From: Owenia fusiformis | Taxonomy: Eukaryota; Annelida; Polychaeta; Sabellida; Oweniidae | Assembly: GCA_903813345.2 (NCBI GenBank) | Contig: CAIIXF020000011.1 | Location: 34,280,166 to 34,340,165, forward strand | Direction of reading: 5' to 3' | DNA: 60,000 bases | In this document: positions 22,882 through 34,491 of the stretch, piece by piece | How the letters are laid out: each line of letters starts with the position of its first letter | How positions within the stretch are numbered: position 1 is the stretch's first letter | Program-made: the position numbers and the translations under genes | The notes under the pieces: generated by a model | Database searches by the model: none | The model's input: only the letters and a program-made list of their open reading frames with translations | Told to the model about the DNA's origin: nothing

Positions 22882-24110
22882 ACAGATCCCCTTTATGAAT
22901 GTTACAAGATTTGAAAAAAGGAAGTCTCAATATGAATTGAAACATGATGTTCTGTGAACACAGAACTGGGCTAGATGTAAGGGGCAAATACATATTTGTG
23001 GCTCAGTTGAATGACATATAAACATAACAGTGAATGTAAGAACCAAAATAGAATAAGATACAATTTAACAGATTTAATAACATATTGCGCATGTGCACTA
23101 TATACCTGGCAGGTGTAAAAGTGAAACATAAAGTAATTATAGCAAACTCCCTGCCTCCATGATCCTTACTCAAAAGCATCTAAAAATGAAATCTCATTGA
23201 AAGATGACCAACGTGGTTACAGCATAAACTGCACATGCGCTAGAAATACGAAAGGTGTTGTTTAATTCATAGATGCATTAAAAGATTATATATAAAATAA
23301 TTAAGTGTCCTATTCCCTGACTCAATGATCTTGAATTCAGGACAACATTCTCATTGAATGAAGACGTAAGTTTAAATAAAGATGGCAGTGTTGTTACACC
23401 AAAATGAATTCATATAGACGTACAGTCTCCTGCACATCCCATGAAAATAATATCTACATCATTAAATTGCTCAACTGGAAATCATCAATACATACAAATG
23501 TATATTCAGGAGGATTAATATAAAGAGCAATAAACATCGTCTATAATGGTGACTAAGAATTCCAAAGAGGCTTTCCAAATGAAAGACTCAAGTAGAAAAT
23601 AAACCATGATTTAAATGTTTGGGCAAATTGGTTTCCAGGGTTGGTTTGCATGCCAAATATACAGTCAAATACACATCGCAAAATAAAATCTGAGTAATGA
23701 ATTGATTGGGGGATTTGAAATAGCTTGACTGTGAAGGATACAATACCATAAATATTTACATTGGCTAATTGCCAGATCCATAAATCAAGTGAGTGGTCTA
23801 AGAGTGATATTAAACTCATCAACTTGAATCTTATACAATACTTTGTATCAGACTAGTCTATTAAAGATATATTTAAATATTTCAGTTATACAGTAATTAT
23901 ACAATATACCCTTACTGCTTTTTGAGGTTATAGCAGATAATGTTGATTATTGTTAATGAATGGGCTTGCTAAATAATTCAGGCCAATGATAGACAACTTG
24001 TTACCCAAGTATCTAGAATTACATGAAAACAGACTGAATGTTGATAAGGTAATACTGATCATAAATGTGAGTGTAAGTGTTTAGATGTGTGCATATGGAT
24101 AATGCACTGC

Positions 24111-24410
24111 TTAGAGACCCATGTCACTGATTTGGAAGCGTTGGATAGTTCCTGTTTTAAGCTTGCCAACAATTTTGCCATTGGAACTCCATGCAGATTC
24201 CACTTCAGGCGATTTCTTAATGTAATCGAGGAGTTGCCTGTTGAGTGGGCTTAAGTCCTCAAATACCAATATGTTGGAGCCTTTCAGATTCTTTTTGTTC
24301 TTCATTATGATATCCTTGGTGCCACGGAACTTCAGGCGAGCAATTATGTGCCTTGGTTTTGAGTTATTTCCACTTGTGATGCGTCCTACCCTGTGCGCTA
24401 TTTCAACATC
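24111..24410 (-). pseudogene. LINE ORF1 C-terminal fragment
   Basis: About 100 codons. The start VEIAHRVGRI and the following HIIARLKFRGTKDIIMKNKK and DLSPLNRQLLDYI match the RRM-like/C-terminal part of LINE ORF1 nucleic-acid-binding proteins (transposase_22 type). The apparent ATG overlaps the target duplication at 24410-24413, so it is a fortuitous start in host DNA. The coiled-coil N-terminus is missing through 5' truncation. Confidence 0.8.
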
Positions 24411-24440
24411 CATGTGATTTGTCTTATGTAGTAAGATCTT
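24410..24440. repeat. Right target-site duplication of the LINE
   Basis: Copy of 19476-19506 with one G/A difference, lying immediately 5' of the truncated ORF1. The long (31-bp) duplication is within the size range of target-primed reverse transcription. It is partly obscured by the minisatellite context. Confidence 0.85.
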
Positions 24441-26595
24441 CCATGTGATATGTCTATTATGTGATAAGGTTTTCCATGTGATAAAGAGGAGAGGTGATAA
24501 TGTAATATTTCATTCATTTTTTACATTCATATTTCTTATTTTTTAAAATATCATATTTTTGGGAGCTCATATTTCTTTTCCCCAATATTCCATATTTTTA
24601 TCCCTTATTTATTTATATTTATTTATTTGATTAGCCACCCTGTTTAATATGTTCTGTCATGAGAAGCTTTGTATTCCTAGTTTTTGTGTACGTAGAAATG
24701 GAGGAGCACATACACATTCTCAATATTAACCTGTATGTTAAAGTGTTAGCAGGTCGATATTGACACATTTAAGCATGTAATTGGAGCCTTTTTTAGACAT
24801 TGTCGAGATAAGATAGCTCTGTTCTACATTACGTTGCCTACAGCTAAACCTGTGTACTGTGAACACATAAACTCATAGAGAACATGTCCATTTATCATGT
24901 GCAAAATGAACATTTTGAATCAGAGTTTTCACCATTTTTTGTAGGTGTTTACTCATAATATGTGTAGTGCTTACCAAGTGTAGTGCTCACCATCACAGTT
25001 GTTCACCAAGGGTGGTTTCATGGAATATTGTAGAACACATACTATTTCTGTCATTTAAATGGCAACTGGATAGGTAAAACATGTTAAGATTTGGCTTTTA
25101 ACTAGTGCTGGGTATAGCCTAGATAATAGGGCTCAGAATCAATGGTCAAAAAGTATAATACTGAATAAAACATATATATTGAAGGTGTCCGAAATCATTT
25201 TATTATTTTTCCATATTGAACAGTCAGTGGCAATATCACATAAGAGTACTGGTCTATACAAATATTCCATTATCCATTGTAAGATTAACCTAAAAAGGCT
25301 GCCGAAAACCTTGGCAAAAGATATATCTGTATTAAAATGTGTGTAATTGGTCTATGTTCACTGTATCTATATTAAAATAGTAAAATGGCAAAAGATGAAA
25401 AAATCTTACAACTGGTGTTCAAGAAATTGACTTCCCCTTAAGATTTGATTGAGTGAATTACCACTGACTGATCTAAATTGACATAAGTAGAAATTCTTAT
25501 TATGCAGTAACAAACTTCCAAGGTATTTTATATGGAGAGTTGAGGCCAAAAAGTATACTAAATAGCTTACTAATACATATAGTTTGATATTTTCTTACGG
25601 AGTGTTACAATATGATGAGCTTCATCATGTAACTTAATATTTACCTCGATAATTTGTAAAATTTTCAGTACATTTTTTTGTTTCCAGACAAACATAAATG
25701 TATTTAGATGAACTCCTATGCAAGAAACATTTGTGATATTCATTAAATGTAAATGCAGTCATGTGATATAAAAATGTGTTTCCAGAAATACAATTATGAT
25801 GTAAAACTGTTTAACATACATTATTGTTGTTATTTTACTGTTTACAAATGGAGCTAAATTCCATGAATACATGTTCAATAGAGGACATTGGGGTGATCTC
25901 AGAATGGCTGGGAATGGCCCTATGTCCTCTAGTACTGACCTTTATTTTGAACAAATCATCAAACCCATGCATTTGGAGAGTGCATTCAACAATCTCCAAT
26001 GCGAGACACGGGATTGAGACAATGGAATCCAGTGTCTAGTGGTGTTTTACGAGAAAATACAACTGTTGATTTCCTATTACAGGGCTAGTAGTTTATAATC
26101 AAAAACTTCTAAGGTTCAAGGTTGTCTCAATTTGAGACATTTGTCCAAGGTGAATACTGAAAAATTATACTTTTTCATACTTGGCAAATTTCAACCATTA
26201 CATTTTCCAAATAACAATGAAATGTACTATGACATTTGCTACTATTACATTTAATGCTATTAATCTTCACGGAAGACAAAATTTTTAAATTACTTTTTTG
26301 GGTTTTTCATCAAAATTAGGTCATATGTTAAAATTTTCATTTTTCAGTGATACATTTCGGGTTAATAATTAAACCTTAGAAGTTAAATTGATTTCTCATA
26401 TATTAATGCTAACAATGAAACATGAGTCTAGTCTTCAAGTAGTGAATCTAGCTCTAACACTAGAATAATTATCAATGACCAAGTTTCAGAAACTCATTTC
26501 AACTAGGGTGGAGATGAGAGTCTTGATTCTGTTTCACATAATCATGATTCAGAAACATGTGAACCATAAATGCAATAAGGAGATGGAAATTAATC
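24441..26595. other. Gene-free interval
   Basis: AT-rich with TTTATT/ATATTTTT low-complexity patches near 24540-24620. No exon-like or RNA-like segment was recognised. The 71-codon frame at 25824 has no recognisable features. Confidence 0.4.
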
Positions 26596-26765
26596 GGGCC
26601 TGTAGCCAGCAGCTTTTGTCAATGTGGTTCACTCCCCAAAAAATCCGGAGGTTCACTTCACATTTGCAACTTTTACCCAAATCATTTGAAAAGTGAGAAT
26701 GGTGAAAAACTGCACGATTTTGAAAGAATTTTTGGACCCGAACTCTCCCACTGGCTACGGGCCTG
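26596..26765. mobile_element. MITE, second copy of the AGGCCCGTA family
   Basis: GGGCCTGTAGCCAGCAG and CACTGGCTACGGGCCTG are inverted ends. The interior shares GGTTCACT, GTGAGAATGGTGAAAAACTG and GATTTTGA with the copy at 18875-19022, in the same orientation. 170 bp, non-coding. Confidence 0.75.
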
Positions 26766-27023
26766 TTATTTATGACAGAAATCTTTCGCTCTAATTTTGC
26801 ATTTGGTGTTACATTTTTTTTAAAGATTATTCAAATAAGTGACATGTTCCAGGGATTGAACATGAAAGTCCTCATTGATGGTTCTTTTTGGTAGTTAAGT
26901 ATATGTATAACTAAACTATCATGCAGTATTTGAACAAACAGTGCCACACGATTACATGTTCAAGCTAACATTTGTAGTGATTATACTGTTATAGAATACA
27001 ATACTTAAGCCACTATCAATATA

Positions 27024-27221
27024 CAGTAAACCCTGTTTATATAGTGAACACAACTGGTTGTGAGATATTTTTCGTTGAGAATTTATATTCAGCAAAGTGT
27101 GAGGCAACATATTATATGAAAATCAAGAATGAAACATATGTGCTACAATTGATTTAATTCAAAAGAGAGCAATTTATATTTTACAAATTTGAGGTGTTCA
27201 TCATAGCAACAGGTTTTACTG
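27024..27221. mobile_element. MITE with CAGTAAACCCTGTT ends, TA-flanked
   Basis: CAGTAAACCCTGTT and AACAGGTTTTACTG are imperfect inverted ends, each preceded or followed by TA. Interior GTGAACACAA / GAGGTGTTCATC also mirrors. About 198 bp. Same family as 14708-14875. Confidence 0.75.
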
Positions 27222-27223
27222 TA

Positions 27224-28228
27224 AAGTACACATACATATAGAATTCAATGCAGTCCAAATCACCTGACTATCATAGGACAACAATAGATCAGTTGATCTG
27301 AAGTACAGTGACCTGTTATATATAAAGAAACTGCCTGGCATGATCAGACAGGTTCCATTATGTTAGGAAACTGTTTATCATGTTGAGACAGATTCACATT
27401 GATTTATACAGCATTTTTCAAAATTCACAAATAAATTCCAGGGGGCAGTTTCTTAAACAAACACACCATTCCTTTAAGAGACCATGACATGTTGATAGAA
27501 TCATGTTATATTATTATTTTTTGAATGGTTATAGAGTATATTCAAGAAAAAGCCCTGGATTTAGAAGTGACTGTTGTTTTAAAATGAATGTCTGCATTAC
27601 ATCAAAGTTTAGTCCCCCTTTACATATACATGTATAATAAATATCAGGGAGAATGATTCAAATAATTTGACTCAAAACAAAAATTAAATATAAATAAAGA
27701 CCTATAAACCATAAATTAATCATAAACAATAATACTTCATATGTATGTATTAAAAAATGCTGTATATTTTGAATTCATCATTACAAAACATGGGTTCCAC
27801 AAAAATGTATATTTTCGGCTACTACATAAAGCAGATAAAGCGATAGCAGAAAAGTAGATTATTTTGCCAGTCCCATAAATGTAACCAACAAGGAAAATAC
27901 ACTAAGCTACATATAATATAATAGAGGATAGAATGAAGAGATACCCAGTCTTATGGAACCCACGCCCTTCTCTATAGAAAAAAATCAATCCAATATTAAT
28001 GTTATAAGGTAATAAAGAAAATGGAAAAATTTCAAAGTCATGTAAAAATCCCAACCCAATTCCAATAATATTGGATGAAATAGATTATGATGGTTTAACC
28101 ATTTTTACCCTAAAATTACAAATAATACTACAATTTTCCATTCATTAATTTCTAGTAATCTTATATTGCTCGTACAACAACCCAATTTGAAATCGCATAT
28201 TTTGGACAATCAATGCATATTTAGTCTA
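27224..28228. other. Gene-free interval
   Basis: AT-rich. A local CAGACAGGTTCCATTATGTTAG / GAGACAGATTCACATTG similarity lies at about 27345-27400. Nothing codes convincingly. Confidence 0.4.
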
Positions 28229-28606
28229 TTGTAAGTCAGAGGGGGAGAAACACCAGGGTTCAAAGATGACATACGCTTATAATGTAAATCTGTATTGAGA
28301 TGACATCGTCGCTGATTGGTCAAAAGTCGACAAACAAATGACGTCATCAATGGCGGTTTCAAAATTTTCGAAATACGCTTCGAATAATATTATGTTCATT
28401 TCTGGCGTGTTAACCAATATCATAGCTTCTCATTTCACATCAAGATAAAGAAAGGTGTACGGAATATGCCTATATCAAATAAAACATCCCATCGAAGTGT
28501 AGTATTTGATAACTAGCCGATGGAAATTCGAACGAACGAAGGTGGTAAGCAAGAGAGGTAATTATGTCTGTCATCTTTAAACTCTGGGGCTTTCCCTCCT
28601 CTTATT
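28229..28606. mobile_element. Imperfect TIR element
   Basis: TCAGAGGGGGAGAAACACCAG...TTCAAAGATGACATA near 28235-28275 pairs with TATGTCTGTCATCTTTAAACTCTGGGG...CCTCC near 28563-28600. The arms are about 45 bp and ~75% complementary by eye. No ORF. Superfamily and target duplication not resolved. Confidence 0.55.
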
Positions 28607-29338
28607 GTAAGTGATATAATTCAGAATGTAGGCTTAAGTAGACCTATTGGCTATGGACCCATATAAACATGGGGTAGGGGTTGGGACATTGAATAGGAGC
28701 AGTATTTTCTAAATGTGGGGGGGTTGGGATATGGTATACAAGCAATATAAAACTCATATCATGTTACATTAGTGACAAAATCAACAATAAGTATACATTT
28801 GACAAATTTGAACGAAGCAAGCACCCGCGATTGCCAATTTTTCATCACATTTTCAAACCATTTCCTAAATTTTGAAAATTGTCCGAAATAAGTATCAATC
28901 TCAAGCAGGACACTACAAATAATATAATATTATTATACCATTCTATTTAAAAAGGTTATGAAAAACTGACACTCTTCTATTTGATTTTGCATCTGTTGAA
29001 ATGCGGGCCAACACCTTTAGGCTTTATCAGAGTCAGTAAACTGAATATCATTGTACTTTAACCAATCTCTATCAGCCTAATTATGGTTAAAGTCTACTGT
29101 AGTTTACATAAACAATTTTAACACACTGTTTTCAAAAGCAATGAATGATTCATTTTATTTAGATTACATTTTGTGATTTGGTATCCGGTTATAGATGAAC
29201 TCAATAACTTGGCTTTTAGTGAGAGCAAAATCACCGATCCACTGTGAAAGGTTATTGTGCCTTCTTTGTGTGTTCTTTATATTGCCTAATATAGAAAACA
29301 AATACATTCACTCCATACTTTCTTACAACAGAAAACAG
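28607..29338. other. Gene-free interval downstream of ODC
   Basis: No gene recognised. G-rich patches (GGGGTAGGGGTTGGG, GTGGGGGGGTTGGG) lie at 28670-28725. The rest is AT-rich. Confidence 0.4.
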
Positions 29339-29339
29339 A

Positions 29340-29580
29340 TATATGATTTTTCTATTTTAAGAAGGAAATATCCTTGTTTTCTACATTAGAAGGCAAATAC
29401 ATGTACATCACTCACTACAACAATGACCAAAAATATATCCCCTTCCTACATCAGAAAGATTTTTTCTGCTTAAGAAAGAATATAACAAACATATTTAGTC
29501 ACTGCATTAGAAAGAAAATACATTTGTTATTTACTCACTATATCAGAAAGTAAACATATTCCTTTGCATATTAGAAAGCG
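29340..29580 (-). repeat. Degenerate ~55-bp tandem repeat at the ODC stop codon/3'UTR
   Basis: On the plus strand the word (A/T)CATTAGAAAG(C/A)-AAATAC or ATCAGAAAG recurs near 29385, 29450, 29508, 29543 and 29570, each with CTCACTA or AGTCACT nearby. The last copy is the end of the ODC coding sequence itself (its TAA lies in TTAGAAAG). The 3'UTR thus appears to have grown by amplification of the terminal coding/stop segment. Confidence 0.6.
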
Positions 29581-32162
29581 AACAATTCATTGAGAGATGT
29601 CTTGGACAAATCTGGCTGATCCTCTGCGTCATCAACGGAATCTCCAAGTTTAAGGAACTGTTGAAGGGCATCAGATAAGTTTTCAATTGGTAGACGGTCA
29701 GCAACGATCTCTTCCTTCTTAATAAGGGCAGGTGTTTCATTCACTGGGACAGCAAACTTAGTCATCTTTTTCAACGCTGGACACAACTGCATCCTGAAAT
29801 TCAGATTTTTTACAAATTAATTTATTTAACAAAATATGTATGAATTAAGTGTTAATCTGATTGTGACTTTTCAGTTATCAAATCCCAAATCCCCGAAGAC
29901 TCTTGTAACGTAACAGACAACCATTTCATCAATTTCAAGTCGATCTGACCTTTCAGTTATACCTAATTAGTTCATTCATGAATATCTGAGGCTTGTAGCC
30001 AGGGGGGTTGGCTTGAACTCAAAAATTCTTTCAAACTCATGCAGTTTTCACCATTTGAGCACTTTTCTTGAGTGATTTTGGGCCAAAGTTGTCGTTTATT
30101 GTTTATTATTTATGTGCCTAAGGGACTTGACTACACAATTTCTAGACAAAGAGTTAACATTTTGTTTGTATGTTGATGATAGAAATTGTGTAGTCGTCCT
30201 TAGACACACAATCGAGTGATATAATAAATAACATTGCCGAGTAATTACTAGTTCTCATGCAGTCTCATAAGGACACAGGTTAATCAATATAATTATTTGG
30301 AAATAACAAAAACATTTTTTCACTTTGTATGCATCATTGCCAAAATTAGTCTTTGCCAAAAAACTGGATATTATAATGTACAATGTAGAATGTCTTGAAT
30401 TCTATCATAGGCCCTTTTATGTTCTTTGAGCAACACTATGTTATCAATGTAAGAAAACACTTGCTGTGATTTTGTTTAAAAGATTTCATTTATATTATTA
30501 ATTGGTAAATTCCTGTTTATTCAGTAATGAAACAGCAGAATTATTTGAACTCTGGGTGACAGAATGATTTTGCTGGAGATATGACTGCTATTCCCACAAC
30601 TGTTTGTGTTTATGAAAAAGATGAATTTCAAATGGCCTGAGTTCATTCAATCTTTGAAGGGCTCATAAATATATCTAGTGCAATAAAGATAGAAAAGAAA
30701 TATATGATGTACTTCCAAAACATTTTCTCTGAATAATTGAATTATATGTAAATATAAATATAAAAGTTGGTATCAATTATTTGAATAATAAAAAAAGAGA
30801 TATACTTTATTCAGGTTTTAATGGGCCTTTTCAATAAGAACCAGGATTAAGATAACATTTTTTGGATGGTTAAATCTAAGTTGAGAAAAAGGGCCTTAAT
30901 AACTCAGTTTCAACTCACCAAAATGGCTCGGCGACAACATGGAAAACAGATGGTTTAGCCATTCCATTGAAGGTGGTTGCAGCCGAAATGGTATAGGCCC
31001 CCATATTCTCAAACATCATGTATTCTCCAACATTGAGCTCTGGGAACTTGTATTTCTCCTTAATGCAGTCGAGGCCATCGCACGTGGGTCCCCAGATGGA
31101 GCATGTATATGTGGGGTCTGATGATGGCTGAAGCAATTGTGGAACTACCTCTGCATGGTCAAACAACAAGCAGTTGAAAGAGCCATATACTCCATCATTC
31201 ACGTAGTACATGAAACTGGTTTCTGGTTCCCCTTCAGCTTCCTGCGTAATGACCTCTCTCTTCGCGATGATATTGACGCAAAGTGTAAATGCAGATGCTA
31301 CGAAATAGCGACCAGGCTCAGCAATGACCCGAACACCCTCTTCTTCAGGGAAATAATTATCCAATGCGGATGACAACTCCTCAGCGATCTCCTCAAATGT
31401 GATCTTCTGATCTGGTTGGCCAGGGAATCCACCTCCAATATCAAGCAGAGAGAAATTGAAACCAATTCTGGCCCCAACATCAAACGCATTTCTGGCAGAT
31501 AAGACAGCTGCGGAGAAGGCAGTTGGATCATAACATCCGCTCCCAACATGGAAACTAATGCCAATAACATCTAATTCAAGCTCCATGGCTTTGTTGAGGA
31601 GCTTGGCTACATTATCAGGATGGCATCCAAACTTCATTCCAAGCTGGCACTGGCATTTGGTATCCTCAGGGGGCAACAGACGAAGTATCAACTTAGCATT
31701 GGGGTATACTTTCTTCACTTTATGCAATTCATTTTCATTATCGAAGGTCATCATGGCAACATCATGCTTGGCTGCGAAACGGATATGTGATGTTTGTTTA
31801 CAGGGGTTAGCATACACAATGCGGTCTGAGGACACTCCTAGGTTCAAAATACGATCAATTTCAGACTTGCTTGCGCAATCAAATCCAGTTCCTAAGGCGG
31901 CAAGGGTTTGACACACGAGAGTGTCTTCGTTACATTTAACGGCATAGAATGGCTCGACTCTTGGCAGGAGGGACTTCCATTTGGTTAACTTCTTAACAAC
32001 ATCCCCAAGATCGGCTACGAAGAATGAATCCTCACTTTCCATATGTTGGTCAACTTTTGCCTCAATGGTCTTCTTTAACTCTAAATTCTCGTTCAGAATT
32101 TCAACAGGTGCAGAAAATTGGTCATTTACATACATGACCGTGGCCTCAGGTGCTTGCTTCAT
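29571..32162 (-). CDS. ODC1: Ornithine decarboxylase (two coding exons)
   Basis: Exons 30919-32162 and 29571-29793 on the minus strand join as TG|G (Trp415) across a GT-AG intron, giving 488 aa (animal ODCs are about 450-470). The enzyme decarboxylates ornithine to putrescine, the first committed polyamine step, and works as a cytosolic PLP homodimer. Fold III PLP residues are all visible: Lys76 in PFYAVKCN (Schiff base), Lys169, His205 in SFHVGSG, GGGFPG at 243-248, AEPGRY at 281-286, and the cross-dimer Cys361-Asp362 in WGPTCDGLD. Presence of the lysines and Cys argues for an active enzyme rather than antizyme inhibitor. The C-terminal ~73 residues are variable and acidic, as in the family's degradation tail, ending NELFAF. 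A TATAAAA lies about 60 bp upstream of the ATG. Having a single intron in the coding part is unusual, as vertebrate ODC has many. Confidence 0.96.
29990..30100. mobile_element. Partial MITE of the AGGCCCGTA family in the ODC intron
   Basis: GAGGCTTGTAGCCAGGGGGG, then TTCTTTCAAACTCATGCAGTTTTCACCATTTGAGCAC-like sequence (about 30024-30060), which is the complement of the interior of the copies at 18.9 and 26.6 kb. It is interrupted at its right end by the hairpin at 30104-30235. Confidence 0.6.
30104..30235. mobile_element. Small hairpin element in the ODC intron
   Basis: GTGCCTAAGGGACTTGACTACACAATTTCT (30115-30144) is complementary to AGAAATTGTGTAGTCGTCCTTAGACAC (30180-30206), separated by a ~35-bp loop. 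Outer TTATTTATTATT-like sequences also mirror. It appears inserted into the partial MITE at 29990. Confidence 0.65.
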
Positions 32163-33298
32163 TTTGTCAAATTGTTTATAAAGCTATAAGACAGTTTGGT
32201 ATATAGTCAGGTAAGAGTTTTATAGATACTAGGATATACGTAGAAGAATATATAGTTGAAATGCGAGTTCTTTTAGCAGATATCAGCTGGGATCCCAAGG
32301 GGGCTCTGCATTCACGTCTAGTTTATCGCGATGAAGACAGGTCCCTTCAGGACAGTCGCTTGTGATGGGTCCCCCCTGAAAGCATAGTAAGTAAATGGCA
32401 TTAATAGAAACATCAGATAAACTACAAATAAAACATTTGATCATTGAGATTAAATGGCATTTAACAAGCTCTATAAGTGAAAATATGTATAAAATAGAAA
32501 CAAGTATTCCTCATTCAGAAAGGAACAATCCACAAGAGACTATAGTACCAACATATTATATACATGGTGTATATTTCACCTTGTGGCCTCAATTGGTACT
32601 CAAAACTTGAATCATAGCAAAAATCACATGTGAATCATAGAATTTTAGTACTAAACACACAATATCTTGCTTTTTGGCAATATCTCTGGATTGTGTCATG
32701 ACGGATTATCTTATTAAAGATCGCAAGTGTTAAAACTGACTTTTTCTGACAAGTTACAAAAATATGAAAGATAAAAACCATATTATATAACTGATCAAAG
32801 CTCCTGACATGTCTAATCTACCACACTTCCAGACTAGTATATAATAGGATGGAAGGTGCAAACTGTAGGATGACAACAGGGTCAGGTTGTGTAATACTTG
32901 TATCATGGCCAACTTCTATCAACTTCTATCAAGCACACAACTTCTTACCATTTTTGGAGTTAATTTTTAAAATCACTCCATATCTACTTGTGTATTGAAA
33001 TCTTGGGGTTAAAAACTTTGTCAGTAGTTTATACAATGCTGAATTTTATCAAAATAACCATAATCAAAATAGTAATTTGAGGTTTATCCGCTATATTATT
33101 TTTTCAAAATATCAGAGGTTACAGACTTTATAAGTCACAAGCAATCCAAGATACAAATGTCATTCGTGTGCAATATGGATATATATTTCTATAATATTAT
33201 TGCACAAGTCTTTAGATTCCTTATTTTTTAGGTTCAATGATGGGCTTTCATGAGAGCCGATGGTTCAACTGGTTGTTTTGAAACCCTGGCCCACGGGT
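32163..33298. other. ODC upstream region
   Basis: Contains the ODC promoter side: TATAAAA on the minus strand at about 32217-32223. A GC-richer block at 32285-32380 could be a 5'UTR exon. No protein-coding exon was recognised further out. Confidence 0.35.
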
Positions 33299-33850
33299 TC
33301 ACTTTATATAAATCTTGACGGGGATCCTCCGCACACACGGGGTACCTTTTTTGACATTTGGTATGGCAATAGACCCAAATTTTCGGATCTGGTATGAGAA
33401 TGCCCCCAAATTATGAAATCTGAAATATGGCCAGATTTTTCCACATTCTAGTATGACAATGGTCGTGGAAAATATGTTACCTCACACTTGTGGTATGGTA
33501 TTGGTCTAGTTTACATTCTTCTAAGGCCACTATATCATGGCCTTCGTCCAAAGATAAATCCCTTTCTTTTTTCTGCTGTATAGGGGTCAATGTCATAATC
33601 ATAGAATTTGAAATCAAATGTTCGCCATTTTTCCACATCACAATTCTTATAATGCCTCACCAAAAATTCCAAAACAAACAAGAAGTGATCAATGTATTAG
33701 TTCACATCTTCTGGATCACTAACTTAGAATTTACAGCCAGTTACTGTCAGACAATAACAGCATTTCGTCCAGTTTTCGAATACATGAAAACATATTGATT
33801 TCTGAGGGTTAAGCCTAAGAGGACCCCCGCCAAGATTTATATACAGTGAC
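33299..33850. mobile_element. Fold-back element, ~550 bp
   Basis: TTCACTTTATATAAATCTTG ACGGGGATCC at the left pairs with GGACCCCCGCCAAGATTTAT ATACAGTGA at the right (about 30 bp, two to four mismatches). The interior is T-rich with repeated GGTATGACAAT/GGTATGGCAAT words between 33360 and 33500. No transposase. Confidence 0.6.
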
Positions 33851-34072
33851 CCCCCGCCCCCTAGTCATATAAATCTGACCCTCGTATGATGTTATTTGTT
33901 GTTATTTTTTCCGATTTGGATATTTATTTTTTCTTATTTTCTTGCATACTAGGGTCATACACACTCCTCGCATCTAAATTGCGGGAAATGCTTTCCTGGC
34001 CTGTCTTCCCAACCAAATTCACACAAATGATAAATAAATTTCTTTGCTTCAACTATAAAGTATTTAATCTTA

Positions 34073-34488
34073 CCTTAGACACGTAAAACGCTTGGTAATT
34101 GAAGAAATATAAGCATGCCGCTTGAATTAAAAATTTTTTCATTTTGCCATGCCAAGGTCACTTCCGGGTTAATCTAAGTCTAGATGTAAAACTATATCAA
34201 ACGAAATCATAAGTACTTGTTACACGAAGATTCAGTTGAAAGAGAAGCAGTGTCGTTAAGAAGGGAAGTTATTTGGAAAGGTTATTATTTCAAAATGAGA
34301 AAAGTAATAAGTATGAGAGAACGGCTTTGGAATCGATCTCTGTGTAATAAATAATTATGATTCCGTTTCGCTACATGTTTTACATTTAGACTACCGGAAA
34401 CAACATTCAGCAACATGGCGGGCGATAATGAAAATATAATTCAATTGATTATATTTCGTCAATTATCAAGCGTTTTACATGTCTAAGG
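34073..34488. mobile_element. Harbinger-like MITE flanked by TTA
   Basis: CCTTAGACACGTAAAACGCTT and AAGCGTTTTACATGTCTAAGG are inverted ends (one mismatch), with TTA at 34070-34072 and 34489-34491. Three-base TWA target duplications are typical of PIF/Harbinger elements. 416 bp, no ORF. It sits directly against repeat copy B2 (34492 onward). Confidence 0.75.
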
Positions 34489-34491
34489 TTA

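Larger units (their letters stand above)
19507..24409 (-). mobile_element. 4.9-kb non-LTR retrotransposon, 5' truncated in ORF1
   Basis: Bounded by a 31-bp target-site duplication. The 3' end (low coordinates) carries an (AAT)n tail, seen as ATT repeats at 19507-19540. It encodes an intact ORF2 (19741-22881) with endonuclease and RT and no RNase H, preceded by the last ~100 codons of an ORF1 (24111-24410). A microsatellite tail, EEP endonuclease and RT without RNase H fit the CR1/L2/Jockey side of the LINE tree. The exact clade needs a phylogeny. The ORFs lie 1.2 kb apart. Truncation falls within ORF1, exactly where the right target duplication begins. Confidence 0.9.

Noticed and set aside
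23553-23822. 89-codon minus-strand frame inside the LINE 5' of ORF2
   Set aside because: No ORF1 or ORF2 similarity; inter-ORF spacer.
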